The notes: a model not told the origin generated them from the sequence alone. A stretch of 64,000 nt of DNA from Megascapheus bottae (GCA_024803745.1 JANJXV010000100.1:806001-870000), one strand, 5' to 3'; positions 33,683 through 47,984 are shown, numbered from the stretch's first letter. Program-made: numbers and translations.

Positions 33683-34327
33683 CATATATTTTTATTGTGA
33701 TTAATAGAAGGGTTACATTATATTCACCAGATAGAAGATGCAATACTTCACAAACATTGATACCCTTTCTCATGTCTTGGTCCCCATTTCCCTCTCCCCA
33801 CCCCTGCCCCTCATCTTGTTTTCCCTGCTTCCTTATCTATCCGATTTCAAATAACTAAATAAGCATATATACACTATATCCGATAACAAGGTGAAATACT
33901 GTAACAATATAAGATAGCAGAGGGACAGCAAAAGAGATGAGAGATAACATAGTACATTAAAGACAACAATCACTCATTATATGGCTTGTGTTTCTATATC
34001 CTGGAGGTCCTTTCATGTAGTGTCATACTATGTGACCTTGTGTATCTAGGTTTTGCTCTATTGGAAATCTCTGCTAGGAGAGCCCAAGGTATCTACTGAT
34101 TATGACAAATGAGGGAAACCATTGAGCCTATGTTCCTTTGAGTCTGGCTTACTTCACTTAATATGATTTTTCTAAGTCTTTCCATATCCTTACAGATGGG
34201 GCAATGTCAGTCTTTCTGACAGCAGCCTAGAATTCCATTGTGTATAAATTCCACATCTTGTGGATCCACTCATCAACTGAGGGGCATCTGGGTTGCTTCC
34301 ATATCTTTGCTATAGTAAATAGTGCTA
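33683..34327 (-). mobile_element. 5'-truncated L1 with target-site duplication
   Basis: It has the same subgroup features as 31871 ('acattatattcaccagatag'). It runs from the T-rich tail to the ORF2 block encoding 'LFTIAKIW' and stops at 34326. Flanks 'ctagctatttttt' (33670-33682) and 'ctagatattttct' (34329-34341) match at 11 of 13 positions and are the likely target-site duplication. Confidence 0.88.
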
Positions 34328-34341
34328 TCTAGATATTTTCT

Positions 34342-36080
34342 TTACCACTGTTTGCAATACTTCATTGATATTATCTCAGAGGCACACTCTGACTCAACTT
34401 TCAGATCTTAATGATTCTTTTATTTCTTTACACAAATAAAATTTTCCATTGTCATTCAACTCTTCTACTCAGTAATCTTCAGTAGCTCTCTATTTCATCC
34501 AATAATAGGCCAAAATGTCTCCTGAACCAGGAAACAGAAACTTAAGTCTCTGAGCTAGCTAATTAAACTTCTAAATTTCAAAATCACCATCTATGCATAT
34601 GTGTGGACATTTATATAGTAATATTCAAATGGTAAAAGATTCTTTATAATCTTTTCTATTCACCTAATGAATTATTCCCATCATCATATACTCTTCTACT
34701 CCTTGGTTATGATTCCCACTGTGATATCATTAACAATTCGTTATGGATCCCATTTCTTCTAAGTTTCTCTTCTTTCTACTCAGGATGGTTTTCTCACACC
34801 AGTAACCTTATGTTTGACCTAATTTTGATACGATTTTCTGACCCTGTTCGAGAGCTCCGACATCAAAAAGATATTCACCATCTTTCTAGAAACTGGCTTT
34901 GGTTTAACCCTAAAATGAGTAAATAGGTGTTCTTCATGAACTGCACTCAAAGCTTACTTGCTACTTAAAGCAAGACCTCAAAAAACATCACAACTCATAA
35001 AATCAATAATATCACAGAGTTCTTTTGTAAAGAACTTCAAGCATTTACATATATGCAATGAAACTGATGTGCAGTCAAAATGACAGAAACAGATGGTTCT
35101 GCCATCACTTTATATGACACTTGTTTCTCCAGGCAGGTGAACAGAAGGAACCAGTGGTAGAAGGTGAAAAGGGTCTTGCAATTTAGAACCCACTGAAGTA
35201 TAAAATGCCACCAAACTTGTCTCAAATTAAAACACATTTTAGTTTCTTCATTTGAAATCCTATACTGGGTAAGATTAAAAATCTCATAACTACCCAGATT
35301 TAAACTCTGAGCTTCTGATCATCTGAGGCCTGAAAATACTGGTTTGTGATGAACAGGTCTTAGGGAAACAGAAGGGGCATTTCAAATTCAAGATAAAACT
35401 ATATCCATTGAGAATCTATATAACTGTCCAAACAAGAGTTTTCAAGATAAAATATCCAATTTATTTTAAAGTAAGATGTTTTAAATGTTCATATTCACCA
35501 AGTTTCACCAACTTACATATTCCTTTATTTAACAGTGATTTATTGATAAGAAATAATACAGTATAATGAACAGAGCACAATATCTGGTATTGTATACCTT
35601 GGGTTTCCTTTCCTACCTCCCCTACTTGTTGATTCTGTAGAACTATAGTCCTGGAATAGAAGCCTGGCTTTATAAGATTCACTTTTCTCTACTGTCATGA
35701 AGCAGAATGTAGCATGTAAGTCCAGACAGTATTTGGTATTTTCTGAACAACTAAGTATAAACTCACCTCCTTCACTCACGTTCCTTCTCCTGCCATGCCC
35801 TATTATGCACATGTTGAGCACAGTTCAACTCCAAAGTTCAGAGTGTGAAAAAGTTCAAACTTTATACTTAATGCTATGAATATTATCTCTCAGCCCAGAA
35901 AGCAGAATCACAATTCTGCCATTCTTTGGTGTCACTACTTTTCATCATTCACACTGCAGCTTAAATTTTGCACCCAAGAAAAGTCAAAACTTCCTGCCTA
36001 CTAGCACATGGTGAATATTAATCCTTAGCGTCCATTCTTTCTTTCACAGTGTGTATCAATACTCCACTACCTAAATATAA
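34342..36080. other. Mostly unique sequence, faint L2 trace
   Basis: The text at about 34455-34560 ('ttcagtagctctctatttca', 'ggccaaaatgtctcctg') weakly recalls L2 3' sequence. The remainder is unique, with short frames on both strands and no domain. Confidence 0.35.

Positions 36081-36082
<2 letters not shown>

Positions 36083-36127
<45 letters not shown>
36083..36127 (+). repeat. (TG)n microsatellite
   Basis: An uninterrupted run of about 22 TG units. The Cys/Val-repeat frame starting at 36087 is an artefact of it. Confidence 0.97.
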
Positions 36128-36964
36128 TAAGAGGCCTGGAAACACATTTTTCTTGGTATATCTATCTGGCAATTCTCCTTGGAGCTTCCTCACTCATTTC
36201 TGTGTCCATCTTTATATGATTCTCTTCCCTCAGGATTCCTATGTCCAACTGTCCTTCTCCCTTCTCTAAAAAGATATCCAGTCCTTAGATTGATGGCTCA
36301 CAGTCATTGGTAATCATCTCATGCTAACTGCATCTGCTATGACTGTTTCCAATAAGGTTTCAGTCACAAGTACAGGATTAACACTGGAAAGCACCAAGGA
36401 AAGCTTAGCACCCTTTTGGAGTAACCAAGGAAAAATATAAGCCAAAATGAATCTAACCATGATAGCTTTCTTTTGTCTTCTACTTTCAATATTACCCATG
36501 TGATTAGTAATAACATAACTCACTAATTTGTAATTTTCTTCTATCTATAGTTGGTTCCAGTTGGAAATGGAAGTGATGGGTTGCGCTCTGGCTTAGTGAA
36601 TTAACCCTATTTTTGATCAACTTTCCATAAAATCTAACTAAAAGTGCCTATATTATAGCAAATTTGATAATTAAATGATATTTTAAGAGCCTGGAGAAAC
36701 TGGTAACACTAAACAGTTATCTACTGGATGGGACCCAAAAAGTGATTAATGTTACCTACCCATCATGCCCAAGTCCTGGAGTGCTAAAGCACTCCAGTTC
36801 TTGTATCTGGGTCAGACTTGATCAACGTCCAAAATAAATTAAAAATATAGAAAACATTTTTAACAATATTGTCCATTCAGCCCTTAAGAACAATTGAAGT
36901 TTGCACTGCTAATTCTGATGAAATAACAAAAAAGACCATAATGAAAATATACGCGCAGTCTAAA

Positions 36965-37269
36965 AGATTTGCAATAGAGCAAAATCTTGATACATAAGGA
37001 CATATAATGTGAAGCTTATTGAAAGGACCTCCAGGATGGTGAAACAAAAGCCATATAATGAATGATTGTTGTCCTTAATGTACTATGTTGTCTCTCATCT
37101 CCTTTGCTGTCCCTTGGTTATCTCATATTGGTATAGTATCTCACTTTGTTATCTGATATATTGAATTTATTTGTATTTGGATATTTGAAATTTGATAGGG
37201 AAGGGGGGAAAACCAAGACGGGTGGGGGGTGTGGGGGGGGAGGGAAACGGGTACCAAGACATGTGAAAG
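36965..37269 (+). mobile_element. L1 3' UTR copy lacking its 3' end
   Basis: It matches the young copies from 'gatttgcaatagagc' through the G-rich tract (about 37205-37245) to 'agacatgtgaaag', then stops. The last ~95 bases, including the 'ctatctggcaaat' box and A tail, are absent, and unrelated sequence ('acatttgtttcag') follows. L1 copies normally keep their 3' ends, so a later deletion or an unusual insertion is needed. Confidence 0.85.
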
Positions 37270-39815
37270 ACATTTGTTTCAGAGTTCATTTGTTGGACTT
37301 ATGCTAGGAAAAATCAACTAATGGCGATGCAGACAATAAAATATGAGGATTTACCTATCAAACAGCTTGAAAAACATTAAGAAACATTTTAGTAAAGTGC
37401 TTATACTTATTTTTAATCAGTCAGAATTTCATTTCAATATCAAGGCACCCTTCACAAACTTATGAAATCCCTGATGACTAAAGTACAACAAGATTCTGCA
37501 GGAAAAGGTAACACACCTAAGAGACTGTGATGAAGGGGTGGATGAGCCATGGCGTAGAAATCTAAGAGCAGAACAGCATAGATAGTCTATCAACTCCAGC
37601 TGGAGAGTGTTGTTTGCTTCTGTTTTCAGGGACAGAGTTCATGAATCATCCCATCAGTTTTTAAAACTTCAATCAGAGAAGTCAACTATTTGATGTGCAA
37701 TCTTTATTTTCTTCTTTTTTTTCCACCCAAACCATAATATAGTGCAGAAAGAATATGTGTGTGAGGGATGCAAATAATAATCGCTACACCAAGTCGTCTT
37801 GGTGTTGACAGAAAAAAAAAGAAGAATTCCAGCAGCAATGTGTGAATCACGGGGAAACCATTACTGATGTGGCCAGTTCAGGTCACTGTGTTTTCAGATT
37901 GGCGGCCACACAGAGCCTCCACAGTTCAAGTCCCATCTGACACGCACACATGCACTCTGGATCACTCAAAATAAAAACTGCTCTCCCTACACTTGTCTGT
38001 CTCCATGAGGTCAGCATTAAATAACTATTATGTCTGGCATAAAGAGCAATGGCTGCTCTTTTTTTCAAATGCCACCAGTTCCCATTTTAAAGTAAATGCC
38101 ATTTGGTCAAAAATATGTATTCGTCTTGAAATCTGATAGGACTGAGTTGCAAAGCACTTCTGATTTTGTGCTCAGAGTACTTTTGTGGGGAAATTGCCAC
38201 TACCCACTCAGGCCTCTAGGGCCCCAGAGCTCAGGAATCGCTGAGCTCTGTCATTCTCGCCTACTTCTGCTGATTCCATGAGCCTTAGTGCCACCTCTGT
38301 CCATCATCATAGCATGTCTCTAATGTGTCTTAAATTTTTTCAAATGAAAATAGAATGACATTCAATGATAATTTTTATAGTAACTGTAAATTTACATTAT
38401 TTTATTAATAAAAATCAATTGTACAAGCCTCATGTATTACTGTTATACTGGACCCCAGTAATTATGAATACTGTCAATCTACCTTCTATTAGTAACATTA
38501 TTCTGGAATTTTAGGGTTATTTTTAACCATTTTAGAACATATTAGTTTTACAAGTTCTCATTTACATACACACATACATACATAAGACAAACCCAAGTAA
38601 ACCTTGCTTCTGATGTCTCTCTCTGTCTCTCTCTCATCTCAACACAACCCCCTTTCTTAAAACATTTATCAGGAAAACACTGACTAACACACTGAATTCA
38701 TAACCTAACTTTGGGGATTGAAACTTCTTCCTACAATTACTTAATAAAAATAAATATTGTTAAAACCATTATCAATGCTTTGTTTTCATGCTAGCATATA
38801 AGTACTCTATCAAATTCTGAAGTACTTGTTTTTTGAATACATACCAAGAATATGACTAGCATTTGGCAGAGGAAGTGGATGAATATCTTAGTTTCCAGAA
38901 TGCCTCTCTCTATACCCCTATGAACATTTCTAATTAGGGTTATGGCAACACTTGATAAATGTTCCAGGTTTCATACCCTGTAATCATCAGATTCTCATAT
39001 GATTGGATAAAAAGATATTTGCATGATACACATGAAGCTGCCAAAATCTCTGACTGCTTAGTGCAACATCAAAGTAGATGGATGTGGTCCTGGGAAGGTA
39101 AAAGACAGAAAATTCCAAAATACTATGTCCCTCATTATAGCATCAGGTTCCGAGATTTTCCCTCAGTTCCCTCAACTTGAGAAAGTTACCAAGGGAATTG
39201 CTGATAACAGTATGACTCTTCTTTATAACTGCAGGGAACCTCAGGAGAGCAGTCATTATGTTTTCCAACTGTTTAAAAATCATTTCCTTTCTATAGCTGA
39301 ATTTTTAATGTTTACTATCTGTAAAAGATGGTTTTAATGTACACGAAAGATGGAAGGCAAATTATCAGGAACTTCCCCTTCCCCTGGGAATTTCTATTTA
39401 TAATGCGAAAGACATGAACATGAATGTAACTTCAATAGGAGTACATGAAGACATTAAATTTTAGGTAACAGAAGATCAATAGAAAGGTTATGCCAGACCT
39501 GAGGGAGAAAGAATCAAACCTGCTTGTGAGAACCTCAGAAGAGAACAAAGTGTAGACTTCGAAAGAGTGAACCAGAACTCACTGGGAGGATTTCAAAATG
39601 GAGGAAATCACTGAGTAGAACTTAGGCCAAGTTCTCAGGAAAGGGGAGATCATAGGCAATGACTGGAGGCCAAAAAGACTGAAGAAAGGAGTGAAAATGA
39701 AAATCAAAAAATAGGCCAATTCTACATCTGAAAAAACACTCAACTCAAATACATTATCCTCTACAATGATGCAGTAAAGAAAAAGATCATGTTAGGAAAA
39801 AAACTGTAAAATCTT
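37270..39815. other. Unique noncoding block
   Basis: No repeats are named apart from short runs ('cacatacatacata' near 38575, CT-rich near 38620). 37860-38300 is clean, less A+T-rich text. Small frames there have no domain. Confidence 0.35.
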
Positions 39816-39819
39816 TTTT

Positions 39820-39915
39820 GTTACCTCCCAAACTGTAAGTGAAAAGTCCAGCCTTCTTCCATTCAAATTGTTTGTCTCAGGTACTTATCACAGCAGTGAC
39901 CAACTGACTGACACC
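39820..39915 (+). mobile_element. MaLR LTR 3' fragment
   Basis: 'caaactgtaagtgaaaagtc' ... 'caaattgtttgtctcaggta' 'cttatcacagcagtgaccaactgactgacac' follows the last ~90 bases of rodent MaLR LTRs, the same end as in 33151-33661. Confidence 0.6.
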
Positions 39916-40004
39916 TTATCTCTTTTTGTTTCTTCTCTGAGTCACTGTACTCTAGCAGTATTGACAACTTCACTGTCTTGAAATAGACCTAAAGCATTTT
40001 GAGT

Positions 40005-40350
40005 CTACCATTTCCTCTGCTGGGAACATTCACACTCAAAGTATTTGATATCCTTGTAACAATTCCATTCCTGACAACAGCTTGGCCTTTCATCAAATGT
40101 GACATTGTTTGCTGAAACCTCCCCTGATTCATCCTTTTAAAAATTCCCTATGCTCTCTTTTTCACCTGTTGCTCTATAACCTAGGTAACTTATTTGATTA
40201 TGAACATACCTATGTCTATCTATAAATATGTATACCACATTCATCTTTTAATTTTTGTTTTCATGAGGGCAGGAATCTCCTTTTATCTGTGTCTGTTCAC
40301 TTCTGAATCTCTGAAATAGTTGTTTGGCACCTGGCAGACATTCAATTACT
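40005..40350 (+). mobile_element. L2 LINE 3' end
   Basis: In order: 'ccatttcctctgctgggaac' (L2 'ctgttccctctgcctggaa'), 'ttttcatgagggcaggaatc', 'tatctgtgtctgttcacttc', 'agttgtttggcacctggcag' and 'acattcaattactattt'. This matches the L2 3' terminal region well. Mammal-wide, inactive. Confidence 0.75.
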
Positions 40351-43300
40351 ATTTTATAACTTAAGAAACAAATAAATGGGTCAACCTGAATGAGGTTAAA
40401 ATACCTCATTAAGATCATTAAGATAAAATTAAAAGTGTCAGAATACTCTATGCACATGTATGTACATGAAAAATGTGGCTTTCTGTGATTGGTTTGGGAT
40501 GGCAGGGAAGGGTTTGGGATGGCAAGGAGGGAGAATAACAAAAAGGACGAGTATGCTTATGTGGACATGTCAATGTTAATGATGTCTGCAAAAAGGGACA
40601 CTTTCCAGAAGAAAGTGAAGAGTAGCTGATTTGATATTGTTTTTTTTTTTGCTAAAAAGTGTGAATAAGACAGAAAACTGGATTAACAGCGCAGGAATCC
40701 TCTACAGTTGTAATCCCCCCCCTTACATGAAGGAGTCTTGTCTCCCCAGGGAGCCAGGTGGCAGGAAGCCCTTCCCACTGTGAAGACTAGTTTGCAGAAT
40801 TCCATGATTTGGGGGCTTGGGAAAAAGTGAAAATATGCAGTGTTTATGCAAAAATAAAGTCTATTCAATGACTTCAAGCCAGTGTTTCCACATGAAAACA
40901 CCTAGACTGAAAGAAAAATTATGAAATCCAAAGATTAAATATAAAAGTCACTTCGATAAGATTAATGCATACTATGTATAATAAGATTCTTAGCTTCCGT
41001 CCTTGCAAATTATCAGTTGCCAAAGTTAAGGTAAGTAAAGTTATTTTCTACAAGGACTGTTCCATTTTCCTTTGTTATATAGACATTCATTCTTCTCCAA
41101 CTGAAAAGAATTGCACATTGTAAGTGTAGATTCATAGTTCTCTATCCCCAAAAGAGAATCAAAGTAGCTCAATGTTTCTCAGTTAGCTAAGAGACTACTA
41201 TGACATGTTTCCAACAGAGCATCTCTCTGGAAAACAATACTTGTGAATTATAAATTACAGAAACAAGCAACCCCTGGTTAAGGAAAAATCAAATGGAGTA
41301 ATTCAGACTCTCCCAGAGTGACAAGTGAATAGCTTGCCTTGTTGTGTAAAAGAACAAGTTTCCTGTCTCCTGGCTGTCCTCTGTCCACTAAAGAGTCAAC
41401 AACATTTTATTGTTTCTCAGTACTCCATTTGGTGCATCTCAACTTGCTTTTTATATTGCCTTAGTTTATGAAAATAAATGTTGTACTTTCCTGGTGGGAC
41501 CAAAAATAAATGATGGCTCATACTGTACGTGGGTTCTTGCTCATGACAATCCAGACTGCTAACAGATTGTTAATATGTTAACAGTTCTATTATAAGATGC
41601 TCAAAAATGTAATTTTAAGGCCATTTGTGGAGCTGGATTCTGCATGCCAGGGGTCATCAGGACTGACATAGGTGAGAAGCTGTATGACCTCTCCACTCAG
41701 GTGTCTGCAAAGGTGTGAAGGGTGAGATAACCCAGCAGTTTAGGGTAGCAGTTTTCAAGCTGTTCTGTTTACCCAGGGGTAGCCATTTTGAGCAGAATAT
41801 TAACTAAAATAATACAGGAAGTATGATCGAGTTCCTTTTGGTACAGAGCTACTTAAAATTAAACTAAGGGTATTTCACATCCAGAATTTTCTGGCAATGA
41901 CAAGGGTGAAGGAAAATTACCAAAGGCTGAACTCAAAGAAATTAGTATGTATTTTGCAGTTCCTATTCTCAAAGATATTGGCAGAAACATTTAATCATAT
42001 GTGATCCAAAATATTTAGCTTTGGTGTTATTCACATGTTTTATTTATTATTTATATATGTTACTTACAAATTACAAGGTGTTCCTACACAGATTCTTGAT
42101 ACTGATATTATAAAGGGGAAGTCTAGCATTAGGTAGGAACCTCTGTGATATCACAAAGAAGAATATACAGAAACATACTTAGTCAGATAAACAGATAGGA
42201 GTACACTCCACACATTCATCTCGGTAAATTTTCACTGAATGAGTGGCAACATTTTGAAAGAAAATATTTAGTAGAAGGTTGTTACCTACTGTCACAATTG
42301 CTACCCTCAAACACTAGATAGTAACAGCGAAGTCCAGCTACTGATTTAGACTGACTCAGACAAATTTCATACAAGTCAATTTTCCTCAACACTTCAGTGC
42401 CATACACCACAGCAAATGTTTATACTCACAAAATTTCCATAAGTCAATGTGTACTCTTACCTTACGCTGTGTCGTTCAGTATTTTTTTTACAAACTAAAG
42501 TATTATAGAGAGTATTTTCACATTGTTATTATGTGTTTTACTTTAGTATTTGTGTATATTTATCATTTATACAACTGAAATTGTAGGGGAGTGTTTTGGT
42601 TTTTCAGGTGTCCACACCCCACCTGCTCATTCTCTCCCTCATATTACTAGGCAGAGGTGATATTTCAAGTAAACATGCAGAGCTTCTGTTTGCCAAGGAT
42701 ATTTAAATATTTTCATGATGATAACTTTATTTGGAAGCCAATTCTTTAAAAAGCCTTTAACCAGTACTCCAGATTTCCCAGCCTAGTATGTTTTTCCAGT
42801 AATTGCATATAAACGCATAGAGACAATTGCATGCTGATGCACTCTGACTGTTACAAGGCCCTGAGCCCAACTCTGAATTCCAAAGGTAGGTTCAGCATCA
42901 CCTAAAACATACATTGAGTTTAAGGGAAAAAAATTCCTGAAAGAAACTAAAGAAGGCTCACTACTCCCCTAACTTACAACTAAATATACACAAAAACAAT
43001 GGTAATATGCCAAGTGAGAAAACCCCAAATCAACTCAGACCCGGTGATCATAAGGCCAGTGGGATGTGTGCACTGCACTGCACTGCTGGCCACGGCCACT
43101 GGGCTAGACCTCGTCCAGGTGAGGAAGAGGCTCCTTCTGATACGCTCTCCACAACTCACACGCAAGTCATTCCATACGTGAGAGCACGTCTGTTTTCTTC
43201 ACAACTGTTATCTGGGAATAGAGCTATCTTCTTCCTAAAACTATTATAAAGGACTTCAAACTCCCAGAAAAAAATAGAACTATTAGTGTTTTCTGGCATT

Positions 43301-43785
43301 TTTACATTTGTGTTATTTAAATGTAAGAAAGAAAATGTTATTTTCTATAAGAATGCCTCCTAAATATAACAAAGCAAAAGGGCTAAAGAGACCAGGCCGA
43401 GTAGGATTCACAATCTTCCCAGGGCTAGAAGTTCAGCAATAATGTTTGCCTAGCAAGCAAATCCTAGAGCTGCCAAATAGAAAACAAGCAAAACCTTTTC
43501 CAATTGTATTCCCTCTGAAACATTTAAAACTTCTGCCCAATGACAATCCTTCCTGAAAAGGCCTTCTGAGGTCAGAGATACTTAGAACTGTGCGGAAGTA
43601 TCAAGTTACATGGGAACAATGCATCGATGCAGGTCTTATTACTTGTGATTAGAGTCAGATAACTAACCTCACACTATGACTTCTAATAAACATTTCTATA
43701 CTATACTATAGTATTCTTGAAAGAACTCATACTGCTTTACACAAAACATCTGCAGCTGTGAGGAGGAAAATGTCCACTGACTCAC
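40350..43785. other. Long repeat-poor unique block
   Basis: More than 3 kb has no young L1 or SINE. At 43000-43190 a more G+C-rich patch has overlapping frames on both strands and a GTGAGG-type donor near 43120, but no domain is recognised. The rest has no supported feature. Confidence 0.35.
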
Positions 43786-43789
43786 ACTG

Positions 43790-43870
43790 GAGTTGGGGTA
43801 TTTTGACATCATTTTCAAGGTAAGCAAACAGAGAGAGGTTAAATGACATTGGAAGGTCACATGTTTCCTC
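43790..43870 (+). mobile_element. MIR SINE core
   Basis: 'tttgacatcattttcaaggt' 'aagcaaacagagagaggtta' 'aatgacattggaaggtcaca' parallels MIR 'cattttacagatgaggaaac ... gttaagtgacttgcccaaggtcaca'. Confidence 0.6.
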
Positions 43871-46800
43871 TTTCTGAAGGAAGATGATGGTTGCGTTGCA
43901 AATAAAGAGAACTTCAACCAGAGAGAATTAGTGGAGCAGTCACAATTTGACCTTTCACCCTCTGACTGTAGCAAGCTATTAGAATTGTGTATATATGTCA
44001 TCGTTATACTATTGCATGAGAAATGAATTAACTAATTTCCATGCTGATACTCGTGCTGCTAGAAAATCATGCTTCCATTCAATTTTACATAAAAGTATAC
44101 CAATGAATTTAGACTGTTCTACTAAATCTCATGTAATGTTAAGATTTTTATTATGTCAGGTAACTGAAACCATGTTCCCCATACTTCAGAATTTAACATA
44201 TCAGAAAGCATGGAGAAGATACACAAATGTGTAGCTAAGTTGACAAAACTCGGGTTCCTTCTGAATTACTGTTATGTTTTTACTGCTGTCCCTGTAAGTC
44301 AGCAGTGTCAATGAGAAGCCTACTGTGTATGAATCAATAGATAATGAGATGAGTGAAGTTTTAGGATTGGAGGCCACTAACACTAGTTCTTTGCTATAGA
44401 CTTTCAATCCCAGTTACAATATAATTATACTAACCTTAATTTTCCAATGACAAATTTGAACATTTATTTGAGAATCACAAAACAGACGTTCCTCTGCTTA
44501 CATGTTTCAAAATAGTACTCTTGTTGAATTTTAATGCAACCAAGACATAATTCATATCATAAAAGAGATACAAACTTGTATGAGACTTTACTTACAAGTA
44601 GTTATTTTCAGATAAATTTGTATAAGAAAGACAAGGATGTTTGTATGGCACAGAAAACATGTAAAGGGGAATTTTTAGGGATAGTTATGATTTTAACGTA
44701 GCCGAGATTATGATGGAAATCAAGACAGTCTTTACGACCCATTTGATTGAATAGTATTGGTTAGCAAGGGTTAAGGGAGAATTTTTGGAACCAAATGTAT
44801 TAAAAACTAGTTTGGAGAAAGAGAATACAATTAAATGAATATAGAAAAAAAGAGATGATATGAGTACAAAAGGTGAGAAAAATCAAAGGAAAAGCTGTCT
44901 TTTTCCTTGTTGGTATTGTTTATATCAGTTTCCCTTTGTCCTCCTCTATCAATCTTCCCTACCTGGGAGTAACAGAACCACAAAAGCAAAATGGAAAGTA
45001 TCAGTGGTAAATTAGCTTTCTTAGCTAGTGATAGATATCTCATAATCAGGAAAGAAATAGGATAGCAATACAAACAGAAACTCAAGTATTTTGTGGTATC
45101 CAAACTACTGCATATTCTAACAGGGTACTGGAACTAGAGTTAACAAGTTCTCATTTAACCTCCTCTTCATCTTTAAAAGCAGCTCTCAAAAGTCTTCACA
45201 GCTTAACTTGACTTTCAAGATCATGCATTTGGGATGTATTTATCATTGTTCAGAATAGGGGAGGAAAGTGCCCAGGTAAAAGAAAGGCAATTTCGCAAAA
45301 TGAATTAAAGATAATTCAAGAGAAAGGAGATTGACAAAGAAAGAAACACTTGCCACAACTGCATACATTTTACTTATTTAAGGTACAGATAATGAGATTT
45401 TATAATGATCCATACATAAGATTACCACATAAATAATTTTATTTTCTTAAAAAATGGGAAATGCTGACCAATTCTAATAGCTGAGAGATACCAGCCAGGT
45501 TTTTGAGGAAGTTATTTAGATGGGAGGAATGATGAGTACAATAAAAGGACTCTGGATACCCCAGAACAGAAGAGCATAATAGAAGGAAATGTTTAAATAA
45601 GGAACTGTTTTAAGCAAGAGGTCATGAAGGGAATTAGCTGTTCCCACGAGTCCAGATGCTCCAAATCCACAGGAGCAATGGTAAGAATTCTATGTTTCAC
45701 TGATAAGGGAATGAGGGGGATAAAAGAATTAAGCTGAAATAGACATCCTAGGAGGAACTGGTACACATGCCATGGCCATACTCCAGTTATATTTGGAAAG
45801 AAACTAAATCAGAACAATGTAATTGGAGTTACATTTCTAAAGCAGAAAATAGATTAAAAAGTAACAAATGTATGGCTTCCTTCTGCCAAGTCCTGGGTAG
45901 AGAAGGAAAAAATCCACAACTTCTCAATACTTCGCAAAGAACCACTAGTCTTGAAAATAAGAACCAGCATCCTAGCAAAAGCAGAAAATACAGGAAACAA
46001 CATCACGAGACCGAGACGTGTCACTTACTACTCAAAGTAGTGAAAGATGCAGCAAACCTGCAGATTTTAACCATAGGGTTTTGAAATAGAACAGAAAATA
46101 GGGTGCTTGAAAAAGAACAGAAGAGGTTTACTCATCCTTCTCCTTAGAGTTAAGACCAATCTCCTAGTTTGTTCCTTGGTTCTAAACAAAGTAGAAACAA
46201 TCATAAGCATCTGGATAGAACATAAAATGATCCTTGTACACTCTTCATGCAAGATAGACACCAGGAAGAAATCTTTTATTCAAGGAAGTAGGGTTTGCCC
46301 TGTTGAAGAGATAGGAGAGTGAGTAGGTAGGTGCTGGAGAAGGATCTTCTGTAGAATTATGAGTCAACCCAAGAAAACTAAATTTCTGTATCATAAAATT
46401 AGCCAGCAAAACAGAAAGAACAGTTCAAAAACATGAAACTTGCTTGGCTTGATTTCTGTTTATATTGGTGAAGTACTTGCTCATTGAGGATCAATATTTC
46501 CACTGCAAACAACAAGCAAACTTGACTAAAATATAAAATGACTTACGTCTGGAAAGCACTGGGGAGATTCCAAGGTGTTAAGAATTTGAGAACCAAGATC
46601 AAGGAGAGAGAGAAAGGATAAAAGCAAGAGACCTAAATACCAAATCAACACATGGAATGTACAAGTTCTAACATCCGAGCTGAAAATAAAATCATGGGGT
46701 AGTTGCTAAGAGATGGAGTAGGTAGATCCACTTTTAAGCTTTGTCACCAAGTTTATAAAACAAACTTTGACAGTCATAAAAGAGGACACGGGTATTTTCT

Positions 46801-47975
46801 GCATGATTTTACTGATGTTAAGGCTCTACTTTGCATAAAAATGTTGAAAGAAAGCAACATTTGATCGTTGGCAAGTGGCATGCAGAGATGGAGAAACTTG
46901 AGAATACATATACCATACTAGCAACACTCTCCTTTTTGAGAAGTGAATTTTAGAAGTGCCCTTAAGATAACAGTCCAATAAGTCACATTTTTATTAGTAT
47001 TTGATATGTATTTTTGTGTAAATACAACATATGTATGTAAATACGATAAAAATTAGGCTGTATCTAGTATCGGTAACATTACTCCATTTATGAGGCAGCA
47101 CTGTCATGATGTAATGACTTTCTAAAGGTCTCACCTCAACACAGCAATGAAATTCCAAAAGGGTGTAGAGGAGTCATTCCACCTGCGAACATCCTGCCCT
47201 GGATCCTCCACAGTTCATGTCTAATTCATGTCTTCTGCAAACACAATATACATCCATTCTATACTCCATAGCTCCCAACATCCTCACGTATTCCAACAGC
47301 AACTCAACAGCAACTCACAGGTCCAAACTCTCAGCTAAATCAGACATAACTAGACCTAAAACATGATTCATCCTGAGGCAAATTCTGTCTAGCTAGGATG
47401 TTTTAAATCAAAGTGTTAAGGTTAAGTGCTTCTCAAACACAGTGGAAGGACATACATCAAAAAAGAAATGGACAACAGGACCCACGTAAATTCACACAAG
47501 GAAAGCAACATTAGACCCCAAACTCTATACCAGTTCTCTGCATGTGTTCTCTATTGGACACACAGTGGTGGTTGACACCACAAAGCCTTTGGCAACCCTG
47601 CTTCTTTGGCTTTGTAAGTTCATCTATCATATATTTTCCTTCCACAAAGCTCTAAAGCAGAGAGAGACTGCAGAGAGGATGGGTTTTACTCCATCTTCCA
47701 GGAAATTGTTCTCCATTTCCACCATAGATTGGCTAACTATACTTCCATCAGCATTCTGTCAAATTACCTAAGCACTCTTCTTAGAGGATTCAGACTTTCT
47801 CTACAGCACCCTTCTTTCTCCCAATCCTCACCAGCACAAACCTCAATATGTTGCTAGTGACAATACCGGTTTTCTGGCCTGCTCTTCCAAATTCTTCTGG
47901 TTTTTATCCAGCTTCAAAGCTGCTTCCACATGTTTAACTATTTGCTATAGTGATAGTCTCACTTTTCAATATCAA
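43871..47975. other. Long unique block
   Basis: About 4 kb has no repeat I can name. Frames at 44831, 45767-46084 and 46067-46322 are short, overlap on opposite strands and have no domain. They are not called as genes. Confidence 0.35.
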
Positions 47976-47984
47976 TTTTCTTTT

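Noticed and set aside
28571..37269. Regularly recurring near-identical blocks, possibly an array such as CRISPR
   Set aside because: They are L1 3' UTR copies of different lengths and both orientations with irregular spacing in a mammalian genome. No spacer-repeat pattern exists.
42980..43249. G+C-richer patch with overlapping frames and a GTGAGG-type donor, considered as an exon
   Set aside because: Frames on both strands are equally open and short, there is no matching acceptor or domain, and the patch lacks CpG-island density.
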